This document shows positions 49,590 to 58,151 of a stretch of 64,000 bases of DNA, in pieces. Below the pieces are notes generated by a model. The model ran no database searches. It saw nothing but the letters and a program-made list of their open reading frames with translations, and was not told the DNA's origin. The stretch covers positions 651,653 to 715,652 of the forward strand of contig NZ_RCZA01000002.1 of assembly GCF_006438925.1 (NCBI RefSeq). Direction: 5' to 3'. How positions within the stretch are numbered: the stretch's first letter is position 1; the number at the start of each line of letters is the position of its first letter. The stretch is from Pseudomonas mandelii (GTDB taxonomy: Bacteria; Pseudomonadota; Gammaproteobacteria; Pseudomonadales; Pseudomonadaceae). A program made the position numbers and the translations under genes.

Positions 49590-50222
49590 TCACTCGGTAC
49601 TGCCGAGTCCTTGCCAATGCTTAAGGCCAATAAAGATAAATCTTAGCTGCTGGGTGATCTTTGCTTGGGGCGTCAGATGCTCGGGCAGCGCCTGCGCTGG
49701 CGGATCAATGATGTCCGGCAAGGTCGCGAACACGCTTTTAACAATCAGATCAGCCATGACGCTCAGGCCGGCGATGTCCAGATGTTGCAGCTTCGGCATC
49801 AAGGACAAGTCGGCCGCCAGGTCCGAGCTGATGTCTTCGCGCAAACGGCCAATGGCCAGACGCACCGGCAGCGAGCCGCCGTACTGCTCGCGGGCGAGAA
49901 ACAGGAACTGCGAGCGATTGGCCGTGACCACGTCGAGAAAGATCCGCACCGAGGCGTCGATGATGCCGCCCATGACGAACTCGTTGTGGCGCACCAGGCG
50001 AATGGTTTCGCGGAAGGTCTGACCGACTTCACTCACCAGCACCAGGCCCAGTTCATCCATATCGGCGAAATGCCGGTAGAAACCGGTGGGCACGATCCCG
50101 GCGGTTCTGGCGACTTCGCGCAGGCTCAGGCTGCCGAATCCTCGGCCGCATTCCATCAAGTGGCGGGCAGCGTCCATCAGGGCGTTGCGGGTCTGTTGTT
50201 TCTGTTCGGCGCGGGGCAGCAT
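49590..50222 (-). CDS. desT: TetR family regulator, DesT/FabR-like
   Basis: The 210-residue protein has a TetR helix-turn-helix (GSLSLREVARTAGIVPTGFY, about 30-49) followed by RHFADMDELG, a signature of the FabR/DesT group that senses the saturated-to-unsaturated acyl-CoA balance and represses fatty acid desaturases. In P. aeruginosa desT lies beside ureEFG, the same neighbourhood as here. The desaturase genes desCB are not beside it in this window, so its targets must be elsewhere. Symbol is assigned by synteny and sequence. Confidence 0.8.
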   Translation of the reverse strand: MLPRAEQKQQTRNALMDAARHLMECGRGFGSLSLREVARTAGIVPTGFYRHFADMDELGLVLVSEVGQTFRETIRLVRHNEFVMGGIIDASVRIFLDVVTANRSQFLFLAREQYGGSLPVRLAIGRLREDISSDLAADLSLMPKLQHLDIAGLSVMADLIVKSVFATLPDIIDPPAQALPEHLTPQAKITQQLRFIFIGLKHWQGLGSTE

Positions 50223-50331
50223 CGCAAGGGTGTTTTCTGGATAAGACAGCGGCGCACTCTAGCAAATCGGCTTTGCCTGCGTCGAACGACTATCGGGGGA
50301 TCAAGCGGGGAAGTGAGGTCTCTATAACGTC

Positions 50332-50362
50332 AAAAGCCCAATCCGGGGATTGGGCTTTTTTT
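50332..50362 (-). terminator. terminator of the repeat-protein gene
   Basis: AAAAGCCCAATC and ATTGGGCTTTTTTT flank a short loop. Runs of A and T on both sides make it work in both directions; it lies 17 bases after the minus-strand stop. Confidence 0.85.
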
Positions 50363-50378
50363 CAGGGCCACCATGGGC

Positions 50379-50849
50379 TCAGCTCAAAGCGCTGTTGCGT
50401 TCGATGACGCGGTCACCACCACCTTCAGCCAGGGTTTGACCTTGTGGAGTGCGGTCGGAACCATCTGCAGCCAGGGTTTGACCTTGTGGAGTGCGGTCGG
50501 AACCATCAGCAGCCAGGGTTTGACCCTGTGGAGTGCGATCGGAACCATCAGCAGCCAGGGTTTGACCTTGTGGAGTGCGATCGGAACCGTCAGCAGCCAG
50601 GGTTTGACCCTGTGGAGTGCGATCGGAACCATCAGCAGCCAAGGTTTGACCTTGTGGAGTACGGTCCGAGCCATCCTGGGTGATCAGGCCTTTTTCTTTC
50701 AGGCGATCATTGCCACCTTCGGCGACGGTTTGGCTGAATACCGAGTGGGTGGATTTGACTTGTGGGGTCGCTTGGTCAGCAGCTGGCAGGGCGAAAGCAG
50801 TGCTGGCAAGCATTGAAAGTGTAAGGCTAAGCAGTAATTGGCGTTTCAT
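50379..50849 (-). CDS. secreted protein with six 14-residue tandem repeats
   Basis: The 156-residue product has a signal peptide (about 1-23, ending STAFA-LPAADQ), a short linker, and six consecutive copies of DGSDRTPQGQTLAA (residues 59-142). The repeats are bracketed by related half-units, AEGGNDRLKEKG before and AEGGGDRVIERN after, so the mature chain has eight G-x-DR units. It is hydrophilic, has no cysteine, and is probably extended or disordered and exported to the periplasm or outside. I do not recognise a function. The ATG at 50849 is preferred over an upstream one because it opens the signal peptide. Confidence 0.8.
   Translation of the reverse strand: MKRQLLLSLTLSMLASTAFALPAADQATPQVKSTHSVFSQTVAEGGNDRLKEKGLITQDGSDRTPQGQTLAADGSDRTPQGQTLAADGSDRTPQGQTLAADGSDRTPQGQTLAADGSDRTPQGQTLAADGSDRTPQGQTLAEGGGDRVIERNSALS
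50424..50675 (-). repeat. six 42-bp tandem repeats
   Basis: Six in-frame 42-base units encode the 14-residue repeats of the secreted protein. Units differ mainly at synonymous positions (for example ACCTTG against ACCCTG), so they are not a very recent expansion. Because 42 is a multiple of three, all frames on both strands stay open through the array. Confidence 0.9.
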
Positions 50850-51236
50850 GATTAGGTGCTCCGTAGGAGGGCGATAAAGTGGGTACGAGGGCAATGCTAC
50901 TCTCGATAAGTCGATATAAAAGTTCATAAATGCAATGGTAATAATCAACAGAATTGATTGTTCCGTGCGACGGCTCTAAATCAGGCGTTTCCGGCGGATG
51001 TTTTTGCGCTGAGATGGGTATTTTCCACTCACTTGCGCCTTGCAAAAGTGCGGGGCCGGTAACGCTGATTTGAGGGCGCAATGTGACCCCGACCGATTAT
51101 TTGAACGTTAAGCGGCATTTCGGTTAAACCTGCGCGCCATTTCCCAGTCCTAGACTCCATGGCAGGCCGGTTCTGGCCTAACGTTTCAAACGTGCGTCGC
51201 AGTCAGGGCGCTCAGTCGTATCAGGAGCCCTGTGCA

Positions 51237-53312
51237 ATGACGCGCACTCGTAAAATTATTACCTGGACCCTCGCCAGCCTTGTTGTCCTGCTGGCCATAC
51301 TGGTTCTGATCATCGCGTTCTTCGATTGGAACCGGATCAAACCACCGCTTAACGCCAAAGTTTCCGAAGAGCTGCACCGCCCGTTCGCCATCAACGGCAA
51401 CCTCGCGGTGGTCTGGCAACGTGAGCCCGAAGAGGGCGGCTGGCGCGCGTGGGTGCCGTGGCCGCATGTCGTGGCGGAAGACTTGAGCCTGGGCAACCCG
51501 GACTGGTCGAAGAAGCCGCAGATGGTCACCCTCAAGCGTGTCGAGTTGCGCCTCTCGCCCCTGGCCTTGCTGGCGCAGCGCGTGGTGATCCCGCGTATTG
51601 ACCTGACCGAACCGAATGCCGACCTCCAGCGCCTGGCCGACGGCCGTGCAAACTGGACCTTCAAGTTCGACCCCAAAGACCCGAACGCCGAGCCATCCAG
51701 CTGGGTGGTGGACATCGGTGCGATCGGCTTCGACAAAGGCCACGTCATCCTCGACGACCAAAGCCTGAAGACTCAGCTCGACTTGATCATCGACCCGTTG
51801 GGCAAACCGATTCCGTTCAGTGACATCGTCGGTGACAAAACCGCGAAAACCGCGTCGCAGAAGGGTGCCGCGCCGCAGGATTACGCGTTCGCGCTGAAGG
51901 TCAAAGGCCAATACCACGGCCAGAAACTCACGGGCGAAGGCAAGATTGGCGGCCTGCTGGCGTTGCAGGACGCGGCAAAGCCGTTTCCGCTTCAAGCACA
52001 AGTGAAAATCGCTGACACCAGTGTCGAACTGGCCGGCACCCTCACCGATCCACTGAACCTCGGCGCTCTGGATTTGCGCCTGAAACTGGCCGGCACCAGC
52101 CTGGGCAATCTCTACCCGCTGACCGGCGTCACCCTGCCGGACACACCGCCGTACGAGACTGACGGCCACTTGATCGCCAAGCTGCATGACGCGGACGGTG
52201 CAGTGTTCCGTTACGAAGAATTCAACGGCAAGATCGGTCAGAGCGACATCCATGGCAGCCTGGCCTATGTCGCCAGTCAGCCGCGCCCGAAGCTGAGCGG
52301 ATCGCTGGTTTCCAATCAACTGCTGTTTGCTGACCTGGCCCCGCTGATCGGTGCCGATTCCAACGCCAAACAAAAGGCCCGTGGCGGCGAAAGCAAGCAG
52401 CCGGCAGACAAGGTGTTGCCGGTCGAAGAGTTCAAAACCGAGCGCTGGCGCGATATGGATGCTGACGTCGAGTTCACTGGCAAGCGCATCGTCCACAGCG
52501 AAAAACTGCCGTTCAACGATCTCTACACCCACCTGATACTCACTGACGGCGTGCTCAGCCTTGAACCCCTGCGCTTTGGTGTGGCCGGTGGCAACCTGGA
52601 TGCTCAGATTCGCCTCAATGGCCGAACCGAACCGTTGGAAGGCCGGGCCAAGTTCACCGCACGCAAGTTCAAACTCAAGCAGCTGTTCCCGACCTTTGAG
52701 CCGATGAAAACCAGTTTCGGCGAGCTCAATGGCGATGCCGACATCACCGGTCGTGGCAACTCGGTGGCCAAACTGCTGGGCACCGCCAATGGCAATCTGA
52801 AGATGCTGATTAACGATGGCGCTATCAGCCGCGAGTTGATGGAGCTGGCCGGGCTGAACGTCGGCAACTATGTGGTGGGCAAGATCTTTGGCGACAAGGA
52901 AGTGAAGATCAACTGCGCTGCCGCCGACTTCGACATCAAGACCGGTTTGGCGACCACGCGCCTGTTCGTCTTCGATACCGAAAACGCGATCATCTACATC
53001 GATGGCACGGCGAACATGGCGACTGAGCAACTGGACCTGACCATCAGCCCGGAATCCAAGGGCTGGCGATTGATTTCACTGCGTTCGCCGCTGTATGTGC
53101 GGGGCAAGTTCATCAAGCCTGATGCGGGTGTGAAGGCTGTGCCGCTGATACTGCGCGGGGCGGGGATGGTGGCGTTGGGTGTGATTGCGGCGCCGGCGGC
53201 GGGGTTGCTGGCGCTGGTGGCGCCGAGCGGTGGCGAACCGAATCAGTGCGCGCCGTTGCTGGAGCAGATGAAGGCTGGTAAGGCGCCAGTGACCGTCAAA
53301 CCCACTCGGTAA
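51237..53312 (+). CDS. AsmA family protein
   Basis: The 691-residue protein has one N-terminal membrane anchor (about residues 9-30, ITWTLASLVVLLAILVLII) and a long periplasmic beta-rich region typical of AsmA/YicH-type proteins, which are related to bridge-like lipid transport proteins linked to outer-membrane lipid homeostasis. The C-terminal AsmA_2-like portion includes LDLTISPESKGWRLISLRSP and a hydrophobic GAGMVALGVIAAPAAGLLAL stretch. The ATG at 51237 follows AGGAG. The 387-base gap upstream shows no gene; a small AATCAA...TTGATT palindrome at 50943-50959 is the only structure I noticed. Confidence 0.9.
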   Translation: MTRTRKIITWTLASLVVLLAILVLIIAFFDWNRIKPPLNAKVSEELHRPFAINGNLAVVWQREPEEGGWRAWVPWPHVVAEDLSLGNPDWSKKPQMVTLKRVELRLSPLALLAQRVVIPRIDLTEPNADLQRLADGRANWTFKFDPKDPNAEPSSWVVDIGAIGFDKGHVILDDQSLKTQLDLIIDPLGKPIPFSDIVGDKTAKTASQKGAAPQDYAFALKVKGQYHGQKLTGEGKIGGLLALQDAAKPFPLQAQVKIADTSVELAGTLTDPLNLGALDLRLKLAGTSLGNLYPLTGVTLPDTPPYETDGHLIAKLHDADGAVFRYEEFNGKIGQSDIHGSLAYVASQPRPKLSGSLVSNQLLFADLAPLIGADSNAKQKARGGESKQPADKVLPVEEFKTERWRDMDADVEFTGKRIVHSEKLPFNDLYTHLILTDGVLSLEPLRFGVAGGNLDAQIRLNGRTEPLEGRAKFTARKFKLKQLFPTFEPMKTSFGELNGDADITGRGNSVAKLLGTANGNLKMLINDGAISRELMELAGLNVGNYVVGKIFGDKEVKINCAAADFDIKTGLATTRLFVFDTENAIIYIDGTANMATEQLDLTISPESKGWRLISLRSPLYVRGKFIKPDAGVKAVPLILRGAGMVALGVIAAPAAGLLALVAPSGGEPNQCAPLLEQMKAGKAPVTVKPTR

Positions 53313-53321
53313 TATGCAGAT

Positions 53322-53400
53322 CAAAAGATCGCAGCCTGCGGCAGCTCCTACAGTTGGAATGCATTCCCCTGTAGGAGCTGCCGCAGGCTGCGATCTTTTG
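53322..53400. repeat. REP pair, family B
   Basis: CAAAAGATCGCAGCCTGCGG and its reverse complement flank an 18-base spacer between two convergent genes. Confidence 0.9.
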
Positions 53401-53411
53401 CTTTTAAGGTT

Positions 53412-53942
53412 TTACAGGTCTTTCAGGATGTCGGCCATGTCATCGGCATGCTCTTCTTCCTGGGCCAGGATGTCTTCGAAGATGCGCCGGGTGGTCGGGT
53501 CTTTTTCGCCGATGTACTGAATGATCTCGCGGTAGCTGTCGATGGCAATTCGCTCGGCGACCAGGTCTTCGTAGACCATCTCTTTAAGTGAATTGCCAGC
53601 CACGTATTGCGCGTGGGAGTTTTTCGACAGCAAGTCAGGGTTGAACTCCGGCTCACCGCCCAGTTGCACAATGCGCTCGGCCAGTCGGTCGGCGTGTTGG
53701 GCTTCCTGGGTCGCGTGTTCGAGGAATTCGTCGGCGGCGACCTGGGCTTTCAGGCCGTTGGCCATAAAGTAGTGGCGCTTGTAGCGCAACACGCAGACCA
53801 GTTCGGTGGCCAGCGATTCGTTGAGCAGGCGCAGCACTTCTTCACGGTTGGCGCTGTAGCTTTCGGTTACCGCACCGTTCTCGACGTTCTTGCGGGCACG
53901 TTCGCGAAGGGTGGTTACATCAGACAAATGCATGTCGCTCAT
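53412..53942 (-). CDS. ferritin-like / bacterioferritin-family protein
   Basis: The 176-residue four-helix protein has paired di-iron motifs: ATELVCVLRYKRHYF with E-x6-Y style spacing, then DEFLEHATQEAQHADRLAER, and in the second half AERIAIDSYREIIQY and DILAQEEEHADDM. This matches the ferroxidase residues of the bacterioferritin/Dps-like group. It lacks an obvious haem Met at the standard position, so a haem-free ferritin-like role is possible. It is monocistronic. Confidence 0.88.
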   Translation of the reverse strand: MSDMHLSDVTTLRERARKNVENGAVTESYSANREEVLRLLNESLATELVCVLRYKRHYFMANGLKAQVAADEFLEHATQEAQHADRLAERIVQLGGEPEFNPDLLSKNSHAQYVAGNSLKEMVYEDLVAERIAIDSYREIIQYIGEKDPTTRRIFEDILAQEEEHADDMADILKDL

Positions 53943-54051
53943 CTCGATCTCCTGGAGGCTGATCCGGTTTGCGTCACCTTCTATAGAAGTGATCGCTACC
54001 TAGGGTGTGAGTGATGAGCATCGCGAAAAGTTTTATGTAATTTGGTAATCG

Positions 54052-54126
54052 AAAAGATCGCAGGCTGCGCCAGCTCCTACAGGGGAATGCGTTCTCCTGT
54101 AGGCGCTGGCGAAGGCTGCGATCTTG
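54052..54126. repeat. REP pair, family B (diverged), overlapping the LysR stop
   Basis: AAAAGATCGCAGGCTGCGCC and GGCGCTGGCGAAGGCTGCGATCTT form imperfect arms. The LysR reading frame ends inside the element at 54077. Confidence 0.82.
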
Positions 54127-55021
54127 GCAATAGACCAGACAATCGAGCTTCTTCCTGCAACCACGCAAAAAACGCCCGGACGGGCGGATGTCGTTCGCGC
54201 CCCGGCACGCAGAGGGCACTGTATCCGGCACCATCGACCTGGATTTCGCCCCGATACGCCACCAGCAAACCACTGGCCACGCTCTCGGACACCAGAATAT
54301 TGCTCGCCAACACCAGGCCTTGCCCGGCAATCGCCGCTTGCAGGGCGTAATGTTCTTCGTCGTATTCACGGACCGCTGGTTGCCCCACCAGCCAGTTCTC
54401 GCCGGATTGTGCGCACCAGGCCTCCCAGCCGTGGGCGTACAGTTTGGAGTTATGCCAGCGCACGCTGATCAGCGTCGGCGCTTGGCTGGCGGCCAGGGCG
54501 ACTTGCTCCGGCGAGCCATAGACGCCGAAGGATTCGTCGAACAGACACAGGCCATAAAGGTTCGGGTAATCACCGAGGCTATAGCGCAGCACCAGATCGA
54601 CGCTGGCGTCCTGATGGAGATCGATGACTTCGCAATGGGTATCGAGCCGCAGGCTGATGTTCGGGTGCCGGGCGTAGAACCGGCCCAGCCGCGGCACCAG
54701 CCACAATGCAGCGAAAGCAGCGGTGGTGGAGATCGTCAGGCTGGCGCCGCTGCGTTGCGGGCGCAAGGTGTCGACACTTTGCGCCACTTCCAGCAAGGCG
54801 CCGTGCAAGCTGTGGAACAGCCGTTCACCGCAGTCCGTCAGGCGAACTTGCCGTGGCAACCGCTCGAATAACGGCACACCGAGCCAGGTCTCCAGCGAAC
54901 GGATCTGATGGGAAACCGCCGTCGGCGTCACCGAGAGTTCTTCGGCGGCTGCCTTGAAGCTCAGCAGGCGCGAGGCGGATTCAAAGGCGCGCAGGGCGGT
55001 CAGCGGCAGCGAGGCAAACAT
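54077..55021 (-). CDS. LysR family transcriptional regulator (GcvA-like)
   Basis: This 314-residue LysR-type regulator has a helix-turn-helix near residues 20-41 (FKAAAEELSVTPTAVSHQIR) and a GcvA-like effector domain. It is divergent from the azoreductase-SMR pair with 122 bases between, and so is likely to control it. Its last 15 residues (RSQPSPAPTGERIPL) are encoded by a REP element, so the native C-terminus probably ended around AWLQEEARLSGLLP. The start at 55021 is used; four extra upstream codons are possible. Confidence 0.88.
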   Translation of the reverse strand: MFASLPLTALRAFESASRLLSFKAAAEELSVTPTAVSHQIRSLETWLGVPLFERLPRQVRLTDCGERLFHSLHGALLEVAQSVDTLRPQRSGASLTISTTAAFAALWLVPRLGRFYARHPNISLRLDTHCEVIDLHQDASVDLVLRYSLGDYPNLYGLCLFDESFGVYGSPEQVALAASQAPTLISVRWHNSKLYAHGWEAWCAQSGENWLVGQPAVREYDEEHYALQAAIAGQGLVLASNILVSESVASGLLVAYRGEIQVDGAGYSALCVPGRERHPPVRAFFAWLQEEARLSGLLPRSQPSPAPTGERIPL

Positions 55022-55143
55022 TGGAAGCTCCACGAATGAAATGAATTCATCCAGACTGATTTTTGCTCATTTGAAGAGGGGCGGCTAAGCGCTTCAAGCT
55101 GCAAGCCACCAGCAGTTTTAGTTTAGTCCTTCAGGAGATTCAG

Positions 55144-55782
55144 ATGAGTACAATTCTTGCCGTGCATGCCAGCCCCCGTGGCGACCGTTCTCACTCCCGG
55201 CGCTTGGCCGAGGTGTTTCTTTCAGCCTGGCAGGCGGCCAATCCTCAGTCGCACCTGACCCGTCGCGAAGTCGGTCGAGCGTTGATTCCGCCGGTCAACG
55301 AGGCGTTTGTGGCCGCCGCTTTTTACCCTGAACCCGATGCGCGGCCGCTGTCGATGCAGGCCGACCTGGCGTTCAGCGATGAATTGGTGAGCGAGTTACT
55401 CGGTCATGATTTGCTGGTGATTTCCACGCCGATGCACAACTTCAGCGTGCCCAGCGGCCTCAAGGCCTGGATCGATCAGATTGTGCGGTTGGGGTTGACC
55501 TTCAATCACACACTGGACAATGGCGTCGCTCAATACGAGCCGCTGGTGCAGGGCAAAAAGGCGTTGATCGTCACCAGTCGCGGCGGGTTCGGTTTCGGGC
55601 CCGGTGGAGAACTTGAGGCGATGAACCATGCCGATCCGTTGTTGCGAACGGCATTGGGGTTCATTGGCATCACCGACATCACGGTCGTGGCCGCCGAAGG
55701 CGAAGAATCCGAGGCGCGCACCTTCCAGGTCTCCGCCGCCGAGGCCGAGCGGCGTTTGCGGGCGCTGGCCAGGGAGTTCTAG
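55144..55782 (+). CDS. azoR: FMN-dependent NADH-azoreductase
   Basis: The 212-residue flavodoxin-like protein has the FMN phosphate loop [10 protein letters not shown] (10-19) and the family core [20 protein letters not shown]. AzoR enzymes reduce quinones and azo compounds by two electrons and are linked to protection from quinone and thiol stress. The ATG follows AGGAGATTCAG. The next gene starts directly after its TAG, so the two form an operon under the divergent LysR. Confidence 0.88.
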   Translation: MSTILAVHASPRGDRSHSRRLAEVFLSAWQAANPQSHLTRREVGRALIPPVNEAFVAAAFYPEPDARPLSMQADLAFSDELVSELLGHDLLVISTPMHNFSVPSGLKAWIDQIVRLGLTFNHTLDNGVAQYEPLVQGKKALIVTSRGGFGFGPGGELEAMNHADPLLRTALGFIGITDITVVAAEGEESEARTFQVSAAEAERRLRALAREF

Positions 55783-56088
55783 ATGGCCTGGCTGTTTTTG
55801 CTGATCGCCGCCGGCTTCGAAGTCACCTTTGCCATGGGCATGAAGTACGCCGAAGGCTTCACCCGGCTCTGGCCGTCGATGATCACCGTGGTGGCCGCGG
55901 TGGGCGGGATCTACTTCCTGACCCTGGCCATGCGCGAGTTGCCAGTGAGCATCGCCTACCCGATCTGGACCGCCATCGGCTCACTGGGCACGGTGTTTCT
56001 TGGGTTTGCGTTGCTCGGTGAAAGTCTGACGGCGGTCAAACTGGTGTCGGTCGGATTGATCGTGGCGGGGGTGGTGGGGCTGAAGTAG
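55783..56088 (+). CDS. SMR family exporter (SugE/Gdx-like)
   Basis: The 101-residue protein has four membrane helices and the essential Glu13 of small multidrug resistance dimers. The first loop MKYAEGFTRLWPS and PVSIAYPIWTAIG match the SugE/Gdx subgroup, known guanidinium/proton exchangers, more than the EmrE drug exporters. It starts on the base after the azoreductase stop (TAGATG). No guanidine riboswitch is evident upstream of the pair. Confidence 0.85.
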   Translation: MAWLFLLIAAGFEVTFAMGMKYAEGFTRLWPSMITVVAAVGGIYFLTLAMRELPVSIAYPIWTAIGSLGTVFLGFALLGESLTAVKLVSVGLIVAGVVGLK

Positions 56089-56197
56089 GGCGGGATGTCA
56101 TAGACTGGTCGTCGAGTTGTCATCTTCGATGCCGATGCTTGGCTGATGTCTTGCATTCAGCCTGGCGTCACCTCACCGATCACAAGGACGTTCGCCC

Positions 56198-57088
56198 ATG
56201 TCGCAAGGTTCCGCCCCGCGTTACCCGTTGGTGCTGGTCCCGGGAATGCTCGGGTTTATCCGCCTGCTGCTCTATCCGTACTGGTACGGGATCATTTCGG
56301 CGCTGCGCCGGGGTGGTGCAACGGTGATCGCGGTGCAGGTCTCGCCGATCAACTCCTGCGAAGTGCGCGGCGAGCAACTGCTGGCGCGGATCGAGGAAAT
56401 TCTGCGGGAAACCGGGGCCGAGAAAGTCAACCTGATCGGCCATAGCCAAGGGGCGCTGACCGCCCGTTATGCCGCCGCCAAACGCCCGGACCAGGTCGCC
56501 TCGGTTACCTCGGTGGCAGGACCCAATCACGGTTCAGAACTGGCGGATTACCTGCACAAACACTATCCGGGAGACAGCGCCAAGGGGCGTTTGCTCTGCG
56601 TTTTGCTGCGCTGGATCGCGGCGTTGATGAGCCTGCTGGAAACCGGTTATCGCGGGCCGAAATTGCCGGTGGATATCCATGCCTCCCATCATTCACTGAC
56701 GACGGAAGGCGTGGCGCTGTTCAACCAGCGTTATCCACAGGGCTTGCCTGATATCTGGGGCGGGCATGGGCCGGAAGAGGTCAATGGCGTGCGGTATTAC
56801 TCATGGTCCGGGACCTTGCAGCCGGGCAAGACCGATCGTGGGCGAAACCTGTTTGATGGGACCAACCGCAGTTGCCGGTTGTTTGCCAGGACCTTCGTTC
56901 GAGAAGTCGGGCATTGCGACGGGATGGTCGGGCGTTACAGCTCGCATCTGGGGACAGTGATCGGCGATGAGTATCCGATGGATCACTTTGATATCGTCAA
57001 TCAGTCGTTGGGTTTGGTGGGGAAGGGTGCGGAGCCGGTCCGGTTGTTTGTTGAACATGCGGCGCGGTTGAAAGCCGCCGGGGTTTAG
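56198..57088 (+). CDS. triacylglycerol lipase, class I-type, without signal peptide
   Basis: The 296-residue alpha/beta hydrolase has the nucleophile elbow GHSQG (Ser83), acid Asp241 in HCDGMVGRYSSHLG and His263 in YPMDHFDIVNQ, all in the order and spacing of Pseudomonas class I.1 lipases. The oxyanion-loop region reads VLVPGMLGF, with Pro where the secreted lipases usually have His. There is no signal peptide at either this start or any in-frame start upstream, and no foldase (lif) gene follows, so it may be intracellular or use another route. Function as an esterase/lipase is likely; the substrate is not known. Confidence 0.85.
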   Translation: MSQGSAPRYPLVLVPGMLGFIRLLLYPYWYGIISALRRGGATVIAVQVSPINSCEVRGEQLLARIEEILRETGAEKVNLIGHSQGALTARYAAAKRPDQVASVTSVAGPNHGSELADYLHKHYPGDSAKGRLLCVLLRWIAALMSLLETGYRGPKLPVDIHASHHSLTTEGVALFNQRYPQGLPDIWGGHGPEEVNGVRYYSWSGTLQPGKTDRGRNLFDGTNRSCRLFARTFVREVGHCDGMVGRYSSHLGTVIGDEYPMDHFDIVNQSLGLVGKGAEPVRLFVEHAARLKAAGV

Positions 57089-57104
57089 ACCGCGTTATCG
57101 TTCA

Positions 57105-57172
57105 TCGCGAGCAGGCTCGCTCCCACATTTTGGAATGCGTTCCCCCTGTGGGAGCGAGCCTGCTCGCGAAGG
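57105..57172. repeat. REP pair, family A
   Basis: TCGCGAGCAGGCTCGCTCCC and GGGAGCGAGCCTGCTCGCGA around a 23-base spacer, between convergent genes. Confidence 0.9.
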
Positions 57173-57179
57173 CGTCAGA

Positions 57180-58067
57180 TCAGGCAACGCTAACCTTACG
57201 GCCCAACACCGTGGTCCAACGCTCCGAAAGAATCACCCCACCCAGCGTCAACATCCCGCCCACCAGGTGATACATCGCCAACTGCTCATGCAGCACCACC
57301 GCCGCAATCAGCGCAGTAATCAACGGCAGCAGATTGAAAAACAATGTGGTCCGGCTCGGCCCCAGGCGCACCACCGCTTGCATCCACGCCAGCGGTGCCA
57401 CCATCGAAGCCAGCAGGCAGGCATACAGCACCAGCGGAATGTTCTGCAGCGTCGGACCGACTTTCGGTGAAGCGAGGAACATCGGAAACAGCACCACCAC
57501 CGCTACCCATACCTGCAAGTACAGCAACACCAACGGTGGCAAACGCAGCTGCCACTTTTTCAGCAGCGTGCTGTAGATCGCGTAGGCCAGGGTGGCGATC
57601 AGCATTATCGCGTCACCCAGGTTCACCCCGTGTTCGAGCAGCGCGCCGAGGCTACCGGACGAGACGACCACCAATACCCCCGCGAACGACAGCACCGCAC
57701 CGGCCAGTGCGCCGATGGTCAGGCGCTGGCCGAGGCTAATGATCGCCATGGCCAGCGACATCAATGGCATCAGCGACAGGATGATGCCCATGTTGGTGGC
57801 CGAGGTCAGGCTCGCTGCGAAGTACGCCAGGCTTTGGTAAACAGCCATGCCGAGCACGCCGAGTACAAAAATCTTGCCCAGGTTCGGGCGGATCGCTGGC
57901 CAATGGGCGATCACCGGTTTGAGCATGAAGGGTGTGAACAGAAGTCCGGCAAGCAGCCAGCGGTAAAAGCCGATCTCGGCGGGGAAGATCGCTCCGGCCG
58001 ACATTTTGGTGATCACGGTGTTGCCGGCCCAAATGAAAATGGCCAGCAGGGGATAAGCGTATTGCAT
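57180..58067 (-). CDS. EamA/DMT family transporter
   Basis: The 295-residue membrane protein has ten predicted helices in two EamA repeats (YPLLAIFIWAGNTVITKMSA at the start; LLKKWQLRLPPLVLLYLQVW opening the second). Members export metabolites, often amino acids or drugs; the substrate is unknown. It is divergent from an AraC-type regulator, with an inverted repeat in the gap that is a likely operator. Confidence 0.88.
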   Translation of the reverse strand: MQYAYPLLAIFIWAGNTVITKMSAGAIFPAEIGFYRWLLAGLLFTPFMLKPVIAHWPAIRPNLGKIFVLGVLGMAVYQSLAYFAASLTSATNMGIILSLMPLMSLAMAIISLGQRLTIGALAGAVLSFAGVLVVVSSGSLGALLEHGVNLGDAIMLIATLAYAIYSTLLKKWQLRLPPLVLLYLQVWVAVVVLFPMFLASPKVGPTLQNIPLVLYACLLASMVAPLAWMQAVVRLGPSRTTLFFNLLPLITALIAAVVLHEQLAMYHLVGGMLTLGGVILSERWTTVLGRKVSVA

Positions 58068-58105
58068 CGATAAAAACCAGAACGTTAATGAGGGGTGATT
58101 ATCGC

Positions 58106-58141
58106 TTGTCTGGATACAAGCCTATACTTCTATCCAGACAA
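58106..58141. promoter_or_regulatory. inverted-repeat operator candidate between EamA transporter and AraC genes
   Basis: TTGTCTGGATA and TATCCAGACAA are perfect 11-base arms separated by 14 bases, centred in the divergent gap and just ahead of the AraC gene's likely start. Confidence 0.6.
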
Positions 58142-58151
58142 CCTGCCCCTA

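Noticed and set aside
50373..50816. A plus-strand repeat protein opposite the 14-residue-repeat gene
   Set aside because: A 42-base array keeps all frames open. Only the minus-strand frame has a signal peptide, start context and matching terminator.
50943..50959. AATCAA-N5-TTGATT as an ANR/FNR box
   Set aside because: The half-sites are in the opposite order to TTGAT-N4-ATCAA, so it does not fit the regulator.
51186..53030. A 614-codon minus-strand frame opposite the AsmA-family gene
   Set aside because: The plus strand has a clear membrane anchor and AsmA features with a good ribosome site; the minus frame has none.
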